Shown here piece after piece: positions 7,814 to 14,951 of a DNA stretch of 22,244 nucleotides. The stretch is taken from NCBI GenBank assembly GCA_038214085.1, contig JBBQSF010000042.1, positions 1 to 22,244 of the forward strand, written 5' to 3'. Every line of letters begins with the position of its first letter. The first letter of the stretch is position 1. The notes beneath the pieces were generated by a model. That model made no database searches. It was not told the origin of the DNA and saw nothing but the letters and a program-made list of their open reading frames with translations. Both the position numbers and the translations under genes were made by a program. The DNA comes from JBBQSF01 sp038214085 (GTDB lineage: Bacteria; Bacteroidota; Bacteroidia; Bacteroidales; CG2-30-32-10).

Positions 7814-8528
7814 TATAATTTATTATTTCATTTAGTCCATCCAAAACAAGATTCGGATATGCAAAGATGCTACTTTTTAGCCTATCTGCAAAAAAATCAG
7901 TATCCCCTCCGCAAACAATCACAATTAAACCGGGATGTTTCTTTTCAAAAAAACTTATCCATGAAGAAACTTCAGCAATAATACCATTAACTACTCCTGA
8001 TAAAATGGATTGTTCGGTAGTTTCGCCTATCATCTGGTTAAATTCTTTAAATTTCACTAACGGAAGTTTGTCGGTAAAATTGTGAAGCGCCTTAAATCTC
8101 ATCTGAATCCCTGGGGAAATTGCGCCGCCGGAATAATTTTTTTTCTCATCAATAAAATCATACGTAATACATGTTCCAGCATCAATGATAAGACAATTTT
8201 TGTTTTTATGCAATACTGACGCTCCAATCACAGCTGCCAGCCTGTCCTTTCCAAGTGTCTCAGGGCTTTTGTAGCGATTGTTGATGGGTGTTTTCGTATT
8301 ATGGTCAAAAAGAATTGTGTTGTAATGTGTGCATAAAAATTCAATTAATTCCGGATGGGGTTCTTTTACTGTACAAACAATGGATGCTTTGATATCAGGG
8401 AATTGAAGAGCTATTGAATTAAGAATATCCAAAGAAAAATTTTCGGAAAAATTTTGATAAACAATTGTGTTTTCAAAAAAAACAGCAGTTTTCACTATAG
8501 TATTGCCTACATCAATTACCAGGTTCAT
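7800..8528 (-). CDS. coaX: Type III pantothenate kinase
   Basis: Phosphorylates pantothenate, the first committed step of coenzyme A synthesis. The 242 residues show the ASKHA-fold hallmarks of CoaX: D6-V-G-N-T10 (phosphate-binding 1), the G93-K-D-R-L-A98 pantothenate/catalytic motif with D95 as likely base, D116-A-G-T119 (phosphate-binding 2), and GGAISPG (134-140). Length is close to the usual 240-260. It is the first gene of the leftward operon and overlaps the next gene by 14 bases. A -7 box (TACCTTTG read leftward) lies at 8558-8551. CoaX enzymes are not feedback-inhibited by CoA; here the gene drives expression of three envelope genes as well. Confidence 0.95.
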   Translation of the reverse strand: MNLVIDVGNTIVKTAVFFENTIVYQNFSENFSLDILNSIALQFPDIKASIVCTVKEPHPELIEFLCTHYNTILFDHNTKTPINNRYKSPETLGKDRLAAVIGASVLHKNKNCLIIDAGTCITYDFIDEKKNYSGGAISPGIQMRFKALHNFTDKLPLVKFKEFNQMIGETTEQSILSGVVNGIIAEVSSWISFFEKKHPGLIVIVCGGDTDFFADRLKSSIFAYPNLVLDGLNEIINYNEYS

Positions 8529-8550
8529 TGCAAAAGGGTATAAAGAAATT

Positions 8551-8558
8551 CAAAGGTA
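8551..8558 (-). promoter_or_regulatory. Promoter -7 element for the coaX operon
   Basis: Reads TACCTTTG on the minus strand, a match to TAnnTTTG, 22 bases before the coaX start. The expected -33 position (about 8578-8580) reads CTG rather than TTG on that strand, a partial match. Confidence 0.5.
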
Positions 8559-8597
8559 ATAAATTCGGAAAAATTTTCAGAAGAAAAATATTTTATA

Positions 8598-8605
8598 TAC
8601 ATTTG
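8598..8605 (+). promoter_or_regulatory. Promoter -7 element for tRNA-Gln
   Basis: TACATTTG matches TAnnTTTG and lies 17 bases before the tRNA 5' end. The -33 position is only T-rich (TTTT near 8574-8577). With the coaX element it forms a divergent promoter pair in a 94-base gap. Confidence 0.5.
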
Positions 8606-8622
8606 CAACCCGAAACGGAAAT

Positions 8623-8697
8623 TGTCCGATGGTGTAATGGTAACACATCTGATTTTGGTTCAGAGGAGTTCAGGTTCGAGCCCTGATCGGACAACCA
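8623..8697 (+). tRNA. tRNA-Gln (anticodon UUG)
   Basis: Full cloverleaf. The acceptor stem TGTCCGA (8623-8629) pairs with TCGGACA (8687-8693), followed by discriminator A and an encoded CCA (8695-8697). The anticodon stem TCTGA (8648-8652) pairs with TCAGA (8660-8664) around loop TTTTGGT, giving anticodon TTG at 8655-8657, which reads CAA and, by wobble, CAG. The T arm TCAGG/CCTGA encloses TTCGAGC. It is a single-gene unit with its own -7 box and terminator. With QueG encoded downstream, note that U34 of this tRNA is not a queuosine target. Confidence 0.97.
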
Positions 8698-8729
8698 AGA
8701 AGAAAACTTAAAATAACAAAAAGCAACTC

Positions 8730-8756
8730 AAAGCCCCTGTAAATTGGGGCTTTTTT
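8730..8756 (+). terminator. Terminator of the tRNA-Gln unit
   Basis: AAAGCCCC (8730-8737) pairs perfectly with GGGGCTTT (8746-8753), with an 8-base loop and six T at 8751-8756. The 114 bases from here to the end of rodA hold nothing recognisable. Confidence 0.9.
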
Positions 8757-8870
8757 GTTTATGCATCTGTTTGTTCATTGTAGTTTCTGCAAAATGAAAG
8801 CAGGCGTAAATGAATTTTAAGAAATCTAAACAGAAAAATTACAATTTAATTCTTTACTGTTATGTGGTTC

Positions 8871-10130
8871 TTAAACAAGTTGTAACCTGTTGGCATCAAG
8901 CTTAATGAAAACAAACAACATAATTGTAAATGCCCACAACGAAGATCCGCCATAGCTAATAAAAGGAAGAGGAATGCCTATAACTGGAGCAAGACCAATG
9001 GTCATGGCAACATTTATAACAAAATGAAAAAATAAAACCGAAGCAACCCCATAGCCATAAATCCGGCTAAACGATGACCTTTGCCTTTCGGCCAGTTTTA
9101 TTATCCGAATAAACAGACCCAAATAAAGTGCAATAACAGTAAGGCTTCCAACAAATCCCCATTCTTCACCGATCGTACAAAAAATAAAGTCAGTGCTTTG
9201 TTCAGGAACAAAATCAAATTTGGTCTGAGTACCCTGTAAAAATCCTTTACCAATAAATCCGCCAGATCCAATTGCAATCATTGATTGATTAACATTGTAT
9301 CCAATTCCTTTCAGGTCGGTTTGTTTGCCCAATAATACATCTATCCTGTCTTTCTGGTGCGATTCAAGCGCATTTTCGTAAACATAATCAACGGAATAAA
9401 CAAAACCAGCAACAGCAATAAAACTGGAAACGAGTATAATAATTTCCCTTTTCTTTTTCCTTATAAAAAAGAACATAATAAGCGCAATTCCGGCAATAAC
9501 ACCAATCACAACAAATTTATCAATCAATAGCGAAAGAAAAAACAGTACAGCAGCAAGAAATCCAAAAATTAAAACATTCCCAGATAATCCTTCGCGATAA
9601 AGAACGAAAATAAATGCTACATATACAATGGCAGATCCAGTATCATTCTGTAGCAATATCAAGCCCATTGGCAACCCAAGAATAACTCCTGCAATAAGTT
9701 TTGTTTTAATATCTTCCATGCGGATATTCAGTGTGCTCAGATATTTTGCCAACAAAAGGCTGGTAGCAAATTTTGCAAATTCCGATGGCTGCATTTTAAA
9801 ACTACCTATCAGAAACCAAGATTTTGAACCTGAGGTTACATTTCCCGCTAATAATACAGAGACGAGAAGTATAATAACCACAAAATATATCCAAAAAGAA
9901 AATGCTGGAAAAATCTTCACATCCATCATTAAAATAATTGCACCAATAACTATTGCACAACAAATCCAGATCATCTGTTTGCCATAACTCTGGCTGAAAT
10001 CAAATATATTACTGTGCTCATCTTTAAATACGGCAGCATAAATATTAATCCAGCCAATAAAAACCAGCAATAAATAAATAATAAGAGTAGTTCTGTCTAT
10101 ATTATAAAGTATACTTTTTTGGTCTTTCAT
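8871..10130 (-). CDS. rodA: Rod-shape peptidoglycan glycosyltransferase RodA (SEDS family)
   Basis: Polymerises lipid II into glycan strands for lateral wall growth, working with PBP2. The 419-residue polytopic membrane protein has about ten hydrophobic segments. SEDS landmarks seen are GSKSWFLIGSFKMQPSEFAK (101-120), the loop QNDTGSA (161-167) whose D163 is the probable catalytic aspartate (QPDLGTA in E. coli RodA), a long extracellular stretch with HQKDRID, and the C-terminal GIPLPFISYGGSS. It starts 3 bases after the mrdA stop, the classic mrdA-rodA (mrdAB) pairing. In many Bacteroidetes mreB-mreC-mreD precede mrdA; here they do not, and a separate promoter precedes mrdA instead. Confidence 0.95.
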   Translation of the reverse strand: MKDQKSILYNIDRTTLIIYLLLVFIGWINIYAAVFKDEHSNIFDFSQSYGKQMIWICCAIVIGAIILMMDVKIFPAFSFWIYFVVIILLVSVLLAGNVTSGSKSWFLIGSFKMQPSEFAKFATSLLLAKYLSTLNIRMEDIKTKLIAGVILGLPMGLILLQNDTGSAIVYVAFIFVLYREGLSGNVLIFGFLAAVLFFLSLLIDKFVVIGVIAGIALIMFFFIRKKKREIIILVSSFIAVAGFVYSVDYVYENALESHQKDRIDVLLGKQTDLKGIGYNVNQSMIAIGSGGFIGKGFLQGTQTKFDFVPEQSTDFIFCTIGEEWGFVGSLTVIALYLGLFIRIIKLAERQRSSFSRIYGYGVASVLFFHFVINVAMTIGLAPVIGIPLPFISYGGSSLWAFTIMLFVFIKLDANRLQLV

Positions 10131-10133
10131 TTT

Positions 10134-11954
10134 CTAATAATAGATTTTCCCATCAAACATTCGCTTTTCAAGATCTTCTCTTTTTACCACACCATTCAGA
10201 TATTTTTCAACCATTAAGCTTGCAATTGGGGCAGCCCATTCAGCACCAAATCCACCATTTTCAACAATTACGGATATTGCAATTTTTGGATTATCTAATG
10301 GCGCGAACAAAATAAATATTGAATGGTCCTCACCATGCGGGTTCTGAGCTGTTCCTGTTTTCCCGGCCATTTTTATCTTTGGAATTTGAGCAATTCTGCC
10401 TGTTCCCGCTTCAATTACCTGATGCATTCCTTCTACAGCCACACCAAAATATTTATCATCAACTTTTGTCAGCATTTTTGTAGTGTAGCGTTTTTGGATG
10501 TGTTTTTCTTTTCCAATTCCTTTAACGATATGAGGAATATAAAAAAAGCCTCTGTTCGCCATAATTGCAGTAAAATTAGCCAATTGCAGCGGTGTTACGA
10601 GAATCTCGCCCTGACCAATTCCTAAAGAGATAATGGATAATGCCTTCCACTTGTTTTTTCCATGGAGTTTATCATAATGCTCTGCTGTTGGAATATTTCC
10701 TGAAAGTTCATTGGGAAGATCAAAATTAAATTTTTGTCCAAAACCAAAACTCATAACAATGGTTCGCCAGTTATTAAACGCTTCCCGTACCGTTTTAAAC
10801 CCCGATTTATCAATTATTGCCTTAAAAGCATAGCTGTAATATGAATTGCAGGAATTTTGAATGGATTGGGACAAATTTAATGGAGAAGGATGCACATGAC
10901 ACTTAACCTTGACATTTCCCATCTGAAATCCCTGATTGCAGGGATATCGTGTTTCCTCGGTCAGCACTCCAACTTGTTGTCCAACTAAAGCATTTAAAAT
11001 CTTGAACGTAGATCCTGGTGGATACTGAGCCATCAATGCTCTATTGAAAAGTGGAATTTCAACTTTATCCGACAAAAGTTTTACATAATTCTTAGCTCTA
11101 TCGTGCCCTGCAAGCAAATTTGGATCGTATGTAGGGCTTGAAACAAGTGCAAGTATTTCACCGGTTGAAGGATCTATAGCCACTACACTGCCTCTTTTAT
11201 TTTTCATCAGTTTTTCTCCGTACTCCTGTAAATCGGCATCCAGAGTGGTATAAAGATCCTGACCGGCTATAGATACGCTGTCGTATTTTCCGTTTTGAAA
11301 ACTTCCTTTGGCCTGTTTGAAAACATCAACCATGCGGATTTTTAATCCTTTTTTCCCTCGCAATTCCTTTTCGTATGATTTTTCCAGACCGCTGATGCCA
11401 ATATAATCGCCCGATTTATAATAACTGTCTTTTTTAACAACACCTGGCCCAACCTCTCCAATATAGCCAAGAGTATGAGCTGCAATTGAAAGTGGATACT
11501 TTCTTAAGGTACGAGCCTGAACAAAAAATCCTGGAAAACGATGTAATTTTTCCTGCAGAAATCCATAACTTTCTTTAGAAATTTCTTTTTCAAAAATAGA
11601 TGCTGCATATATCGAATAAGTTGTTGCCTTTTTTATTCGTTTGGAATAACCGCCTTCAGCAATTCCAAGTAAACGGCATAACTCAGTGGTGTCCACATCG
11701 TCAGAAACATATTGTGGAGTTACCATTAAATCATAAGTAGCCTCATTGTAAACAAGTAATTTTCCATTCCGATCATAAACCAGCCCACGTGCCGGATATT
11801 CCGTATCGTAACGCAATACATTATTGTTTGCAGACAATTTATAACTGTCGTTAATGAGTTGCAGGTAAAACAATCGTGCAATAAAAATAGCTCCAATGGA
11901 CAACATAATGACAATAATCACAAAGCGTCTGTTGGAATATGAATTTTTAAGCAT
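10134..11954 (-). CDS. mrdA: Penicillin-binding protein 2, class B transpeptidase
   Basis: Cross-links new peptidoglycan during cell elongation as partner of RodA. From the ATG at 11954 the protein has 606 residues: a cytoplasmic tip and one membrane anchor (about 10-32), a PBP dimerisation/pedestal domain with PARGLVYDRNG (about 54-64), and a transpeptidase domain with S315-T-F-K318 (SxxK), S368-C-N370 (SxN) and K532-T-G (KTG). Two cysteines and two histidines lie close together just before SxN (C339, C352, H354, H356) and could form a metal site; this is a guess. A longer GTG-started frame to 11990 exists but would include the -7 box at 11978-11985, so the ATG is preferred. rodA follows after 3 bases. 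Confidence 0.95.
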   Translation of the reverse strand: MLKNSYSNRRFVIIVIMLSIGAIFIARLFYLQLINDSYKLSANNNVLRYDTEYPARGLVYDRNGKLLVYNEATYDLMVTPQYVSDDVDTTELCRLLGIAEGGYSKRIKKATTYSIYAASIFEKEISKESYGFLQEKLHRFPGFFVQARTLRKYPLSIAAHTLGYIGEVGPGVVKKDSYYKSGDYIGISGLEKSYEKELRGKKGLKIRMVDVFKQAKGSFQNGKYDSVSIAGQDLYTTLDADLQEYGEKLMKNKRGSVVAIDPSTGEILALVSSPTYDPNLLAGHDRAKNYVKLLSDKVEIPLFNRALMAQYPPGSTFKILNALVGQQVGVLTEETRYPCNQGFQMGNVKVKCHVHPSPLNLSQSIQNSCNSYYSYAFKAIIDKSGFKTVREAFNNWRTIVMSFGFGQKFNFDLPNELSGNIPTAEHYDKLHGKNKWKALSIISLGIGQGEILVTPLQLANFTAIMANRGFFYIPHIVKGIGKEKHIQKRYTTKMLTKVDDKYFGVAVEGMHQVIEAGTGRIAQIPKIKMAGKTGTAQNPHGEDHSIFILFAPLDNPKIAISVIVENGGFGAEWAAPIASLMVEKYLNGVVKREDLEKRMFDGKIYY

Positions 11955-11977
11955 TGATGGTTGTTTTTGCCGAATTG

Positions 11978-11985
11978 CAAAATTA
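11978..11985 (-). promoter_or_regulatory. Promoter -7 element for mrdA-rodA
   Basis: Reads TAATTTTG on the minus strand, matching TAnnTTTG, 23 bases before the preferred mrdA ATG. No clear -33 TTG was found. The box helps decide the start codon. Confidence 0.4.
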
Positions 11986-12044
11986 ATCACAACCTTGTAA
12001 TTACTTATATTCTGTAATTATTAGTTATTAACAAAAAAGTATTA

Positions 12045-12851
12045 TTATTTTTTATACAAATCTGTACTCTGAAATATTTTATCGGCTGATTTTGCTATAA
12101 AACCTGAATACAATTTTCCATTACTGTCGGGGTATCTTTTTGCAAACTCGTAATAACAACCGGTAACATCATATTCTCCTTCGGAAAAAGTAGTTTTAAG
12201 AATTTCAGCTTTAACGCTTGATTGCTCCAGCAATTCTTCAGGAGTACCATGAATTTCGCCACCAGCATCATTAATCTGATAGCCTTTGGATTTTAAAAAA
12301 GCATTAACTTTTTGAAGGGAATCGTGCTTTTTTAATGCATTTACATTCACAGTAAAATGATTTACGGTAAATCCGTTTACATACAACCATGCAGCATACT
12401 CTGATTCTTCCCGAAGTTTTTCATAAATCAGGTACGAGGGAAGACCCCATTGCCGTCCGCTGAAAATCAAATCTTCTGATGCTAATATATTTTCAGGAAT
12501 TGAATCGCAAATTGTTTTGATTTCTTCCTGCATACCAATACTCATTTCTGAAGTAACAAGCTGGCTGATAAATATTCTTGGGGCTAGTTCATCGCTTGAA
12601 TGTTCATAATGCTTTGCCATCAAGTGCTTGCTGTCGAAACGATAGGATTGCTTTTCTTCATATCCTGCCGAAATAAACAAACGAGACAACACATCAATAT
12701 TTATTCTAGGGTCTTCAAATGTCCTAAAGGCAATATGATCATTTACGACCTGCTCACCCTCAGAAATAAAAAGGTTGTGGATTTCTTTGGTTTGTGGATT
12801 TTTTTGAGAATAATCTTTCCACAATTTTTCTAAAATGGCTTCTTTTTTCAT
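12045..12851 (-). CDS. DUF1338 family protein (2-oxoadipate dioxygenase/decarboxylase-like, HglS/YdcJ)
   Basis: A 268-residue soluble protein of the VOC-like DUF1338 family. The studied member, Pseudomonas HglS, converts 2-oxoadipate to D-2-hydroxyglutarate with Fe(II) and O2 during lysine breakdown, using H70, R74, H226 and E294. Candidate equivalents here are H39 and R43 in NDHIAFRTF, H165 in TVNHFTVN and E235 in CYYEFAKRYP; spacings (4, 126, 70) resemble those of HglS but with a shorter insert. The protein is clearly shorter than HglS (about 450 residues). No signal peptide is seen. It stands alone and diverges from the T9SS-cargo gene. Whether the substrate is 2-oxoadipate is unknown; no lysine-catabolic neighbours are present. 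Confidence 0.75.
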   Translation of the reverse strand: MKKEAILEKLWKDYSQKNPQTKEIHNLFISEGEQVVNDHIAFRTFEDPRINIDVLSRLFISAGYEEKQSYRFDSKHLMAKHYEHSSDELAPRIFISQLVTSEMSIGMQEEIKTICDSIPENILASEDLIFSGRQWGLPSYLIYEKLREESEYAAWLYVNGFTVNHFTVNVNALKKHDSLQKVNAFLKSKGYQINDAGGEIHGTPEELLEQSSVKAEILKTTFSEGEYDVTGCYYEFAKRYPDSNGKLYSGFIAKSADKIFQSTDLYKK

Positions 12852-12887
12852 ATCTTTATCCTCTTATTTTACAAATAATATTCTATA

Positions 12888-12895
12888 TATCTTTG
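12888..12895 (+). promoter_or_regulatory. Promoter -7 element for the T9SS-cargo/barrel operon
   Basis: TATCTTTG matches TAnnTTTG, 23 bases before the ATG at 12919. The -33 region is only weakly matched (TTTTAC near 12867). It supports the ATG at 12919 over an upstream in-frame ATG at 12835. Confidence 0.5.
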
Positions 12896-12900
12896 TGGTA

Positions 12901-12908
12901 CAAAAATA
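12901..12908 (-). promoter_or_regulatory. Candidate promoter -7 element for the DUF1338 gene
   Basis: Reads TATTTTTG on the minus strand (TAnnTTTG) and would give a leader of about 40 bases before the start at 12851. It is only 5 bp from the plus-strand -7 box, so the two would compete. No -33 match was found. Confidence 0.35.
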
Positions 12909-12918
12909 CGATAATTAT

Positions 12919-13821
12919 ATGAAAAAAATATTTTTTACTCTTGTTTTTCTTTTCATTATTTTGAAGGGATATTCGCAAACTCCCATTCCTGAAGGCGGAT
13001 TTGAAAACTGGGTTCAACAAACATCTTACGAAGAACCTGCAGGAAATTGGTGGACTTCATTAAATCAGCTTAAAAGTTTAGGCGGGCCGGTTACTGTTAC
13101 AAAAGTATCTGATTCCTATTCCGGGAATTATGCAGCTCGATTAGAAACAAAAATGTGGGGAACATTTATTCTTCCAGGTTTGTTGGTTTCCGGTAAATTT
13201 GTTACAGCTCCACCATTTGTTTTGCAAGGTAAGCCTTTCACCGATAAACCTGTTAAGTTTAAAGGATATTACAAATATCTTTCTGTTAATAATGATTCTG
13301 CAGCCATTTACGCAATGATTACAAAACACAATTCTGTTTCCGGAAAACGCGATACCATTGCAATTGCTATACAGGCCGTTTTGAGCAACACTCCAACTTA
13401 TACAGCGTTTGATCTTGATTTTGAATATTACTCTGTGGAAACACCAGATTCAATTGACGTGGTTTTCAGCTCAAGTGCTGGAGGTGCAAATTTTGCAGGG
13501 CAGATAGGGAGCACGCTAACTGTGGACGATGTAATGCTCGAATATGGTGCTGGGGTTTTTGAATCTCTAACTCCAGAAATCGTTTTCACCATATTTCCAA
13601 ACCCAACTTCGGCACGTATTAATGTTACAATTGATGCTCCAGTTGTTGAACCACTTGAATATTTTATTTATTCTCTCGATGGAAAATTATTTCAGCAAGG
13701 CTCAATTGATAAAGTGACAACAGAAATTTCTACATTTGGTTTGAAATCTGGAAAATACATTTTCAATATTTATAGAGGCACAAAATTGTTGGGCAGCAAA
13801 AAATTTGAAGTGGCATGCTAA
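12919..13821 (+). CDS. T9SS-secreted protein with PCMD-like domain
   Basis: A 300-residue exported protein. The signal peptide (1-19) ends GYS before Q20. The mature N-terminus IPEGGFENW and the later DSYSGNYAARLET (about 66-78) match the beta-sandwich 'putative carbohydrate metabolism' (PCMD) family found in Bacteroidetes secreted proteins (about 25-215). From residue 222 there is a type A T9SS sorting domain: IFPNPTSARINV, the YSLDGK turn and LKSGKYIFNIY. The protein should therefore cross the outer membrane by type IX secretion and be anchored or released at the surface. Odd point: it ends KKFEVAC, with a terminal cysteine where a basic residue is usual. Its last 7 bases (ATGCTAA) overlap the start of the barrel gene, so the two are translated together. 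The in-frame ATG at 12835 is rejected because it lies upstream of the -7 box. Confidence 0.82.
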   Translation: MKKIFFTLVFLFIILKGYSQTPIPEGGFENWVQQTSYEEPAGNWWTSLNQLKSLGGPVTVTKVSDSYSGNYAARLETKMWGTFILPGLLVSGKFVTAPPFVLQGKPFTDKPVKFKGYYKYLSVNNDSAAIYAMITKHNSVSGKRDTIAIAIQAVLSNTPTYTAFDLDFEYYSVETPDSIDVVFSSSAGGANFAGQIGSTLTVDDVMLEYGAGVFESLTPEIVFTIFPNPTSARINVTIDAPVVEPLEYFIYSLDGKLFQQGSIDKVTTEISTFGLKSGKYIFNIYRGTKLLGSKKFEVAC

Positions 13822-14537
13822 AATCCATTTTTGTAAGTATTTTTGTTTTTCTGTTATCCCTTGTGGTTCATTCTCAAATTGACCATTTACACATATTTGT
13901 CGGAATGAATTATGGTGGGCCATTGCCACAAAAATCAATGGAAGGAGCCTCCGGAACTCCAATAATAGGATTGAATGCTGGCTCAGGATATACTTTTAAG
14001 CTTTCCGAAAAATTTTCATTAATCCCTGAGTTGTATTTTTCTTTTAAAGGGGTGGATTATTCTTCAACTTATACAAGAGATACCATGGTAAACATTACAA
14101 TAATGGGAATTCCCGGGGCGGTTCCTTCTTATTATACCGCTCACGTTGAAGGGAAAATGAATTTCCATTATCTTGACTTACCTATTCTTGTTGCTTTCAA
14201 GGCAAAAAAAACGCAACTTTTATTCGGGCCATATATTTCACAGATCATTGCTGGAAAGGATGAGGGTTCAGTAAGGGTAATGATAGGAGATGGCGGATTT
14301 TACGATGACTATTATCAGGATTTTAATAATAATTCATTTGTAAATAAAACTGATTTCGGATTTATTTTAGGATCGATTGTACCTATTTTTAGTCAGGTTT
14401 TTCTCGAGATGAAAGTTTCCCGCAGCATAAAACCAATATACAAAAAAGGATTCTTTTCAAGTAACGGCAATCCTGAGAATAACCTATTCAATACTTATCT
14501 GCATTTATCAATTGCCTATAAATTCAAGGATCAATAG
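13815..14537 (+). CDS. Outer-membrane beta-barrel protein, PorT/OMP_b-brl_2 type
   Basis: A 240-residue exported protein. The signal peptide (about 1-20) ends VVHS before Q21. The mature protein consists of alternating strands typical of small eight-stranded barrels: GLNAGSGYTFKLSEKFSLIP, then FHYLDLPILVAFKAKK and LLFGPYIS, and a last strand LHLSIAYKFKDQ. The pattern YLDLPILV is a hallmark of the Bacteroidetes porin-family/PorT-like barrels. The start codon overlaps the previous gene by 7 bases, so the product is made together with the T9SS cargo. A role as its surface anchor or partner is inference only. Its stop overlaps the convergent SPOR gene tail to tail by 7 bases, with no terminator between. 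Confidence 0.78.
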   Translation: MLKSIFVSIFVFLLSLVVHSQIDHLHIFVGMNYGGPLPQKSMEGASGTPIIGLNAGSGYTFKLSEKFSLIPELYFSFKGVDYSSTYTRDTMVNITIMGIPGAVPSYYTAHVEGKMNFHYLDLPILVAFKAKKTQLLFGPYISQIIAGKDEGSVRVMIGDGGFYDDYYQDFNNNSFVNKTDFGFILGSIVPIFSQVFLEMKVSRSIKPIYKKGFFSSNGNPENNLFNTYLHLSIAYKFKDQ

Positions 14538-14950
14538 CTTTCCTCAAGCGATGGCATATTGACATTATCCTCAATTACAATAAAAGAATTCGGGAATTCG
14601 TCAATAATTTTTGCCAATAAACGTTTTGCATCCAGCCGTGTTCTGAAGTCGCCAACACGAACTTTGAAATTTGGCTCGTTAAAAGTAAGGTAAGCACCAA
14701 TTTCGGAGTATTTATTTGTAAATTCTTTCATTGCAGAAACTGCATTGCTTTTAGAATTGTTTCCTGAATCGAAGAAAATTTGAATCCGGAAGCCCTTTAT
14801 TCCTTTACGGTTTTCGTTAAAAGCTATATGTTTGGCTACCAATGATGATATTTTTGCATCAGCAATTATTTCAACTTTTTGAGCAAAAACAGTTGAATTA
14901 AAAAAAACCACTACAATTGTTGCAACTATTGTAAAAAAGAAAGATTTCAT
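14531..14950 (-). CDS. SPOR-domain exported protein
   Basis: A 139-residue periplasmic protein. The signal peptide (about 1-23) ends VFA before Q24. A single SPOR domain (about 53-127) begins GFRIQIFFDSG, includes NFKVRVGDFRTRLDAKRLL, and ends with FIVIED. SPOR domains bind denuded glycan strands of peptidoglycan at division sites, so a wall-associated role is likely; no catalytic domain is present. The ATG at 14950 was chosen because the signal begins there; an alternative ATG at 14974 would add eight residues and overlap the upstream gene by 23 bases. From 14950 the gap to the uspA-like stop is a single base, so both are cotranscribed. Pairing of a stress protein with a SPOR protein is unexplained. 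Confidence 0.82.
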   Translation of the reverse strand: MKSFFFTIVATIVVVFFNSTVFAQKVEIIADAKISSLVAKHIAFNENRKGIKGFRIQIFFDSGNNSKSNAVSAMKEFTNKYSEIGAYLTFNEPNFKVRVGDFRTRLDAKRLLAKIIDEFPNSFIVIEDNVNMPSLEESY

Positions 14951-14951
14951 G

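Noticed and set aside
9628..9987. 119-residue plus-strand frame opposite rodA
   Set aside because: Antisense of membrane-segment codons; no promoter, and it does not resemble a known protein.
11955..12044. Terminator or small RNA in the AT-rich gap between mrdA and the DUF1338 gene
   Set aside because: Only short, imperfect A/T repeats (TAATTA-like) with no stable stem; nothing beyond the mrdA -7 box could be supported.
12835..12918. N-terminal extension of the T9SS-cargo gene from an ATG at 12835
   Set aside because: It overlaps the divergent DUF1338 start and the -7 box; the signal peptide begins at 12919.
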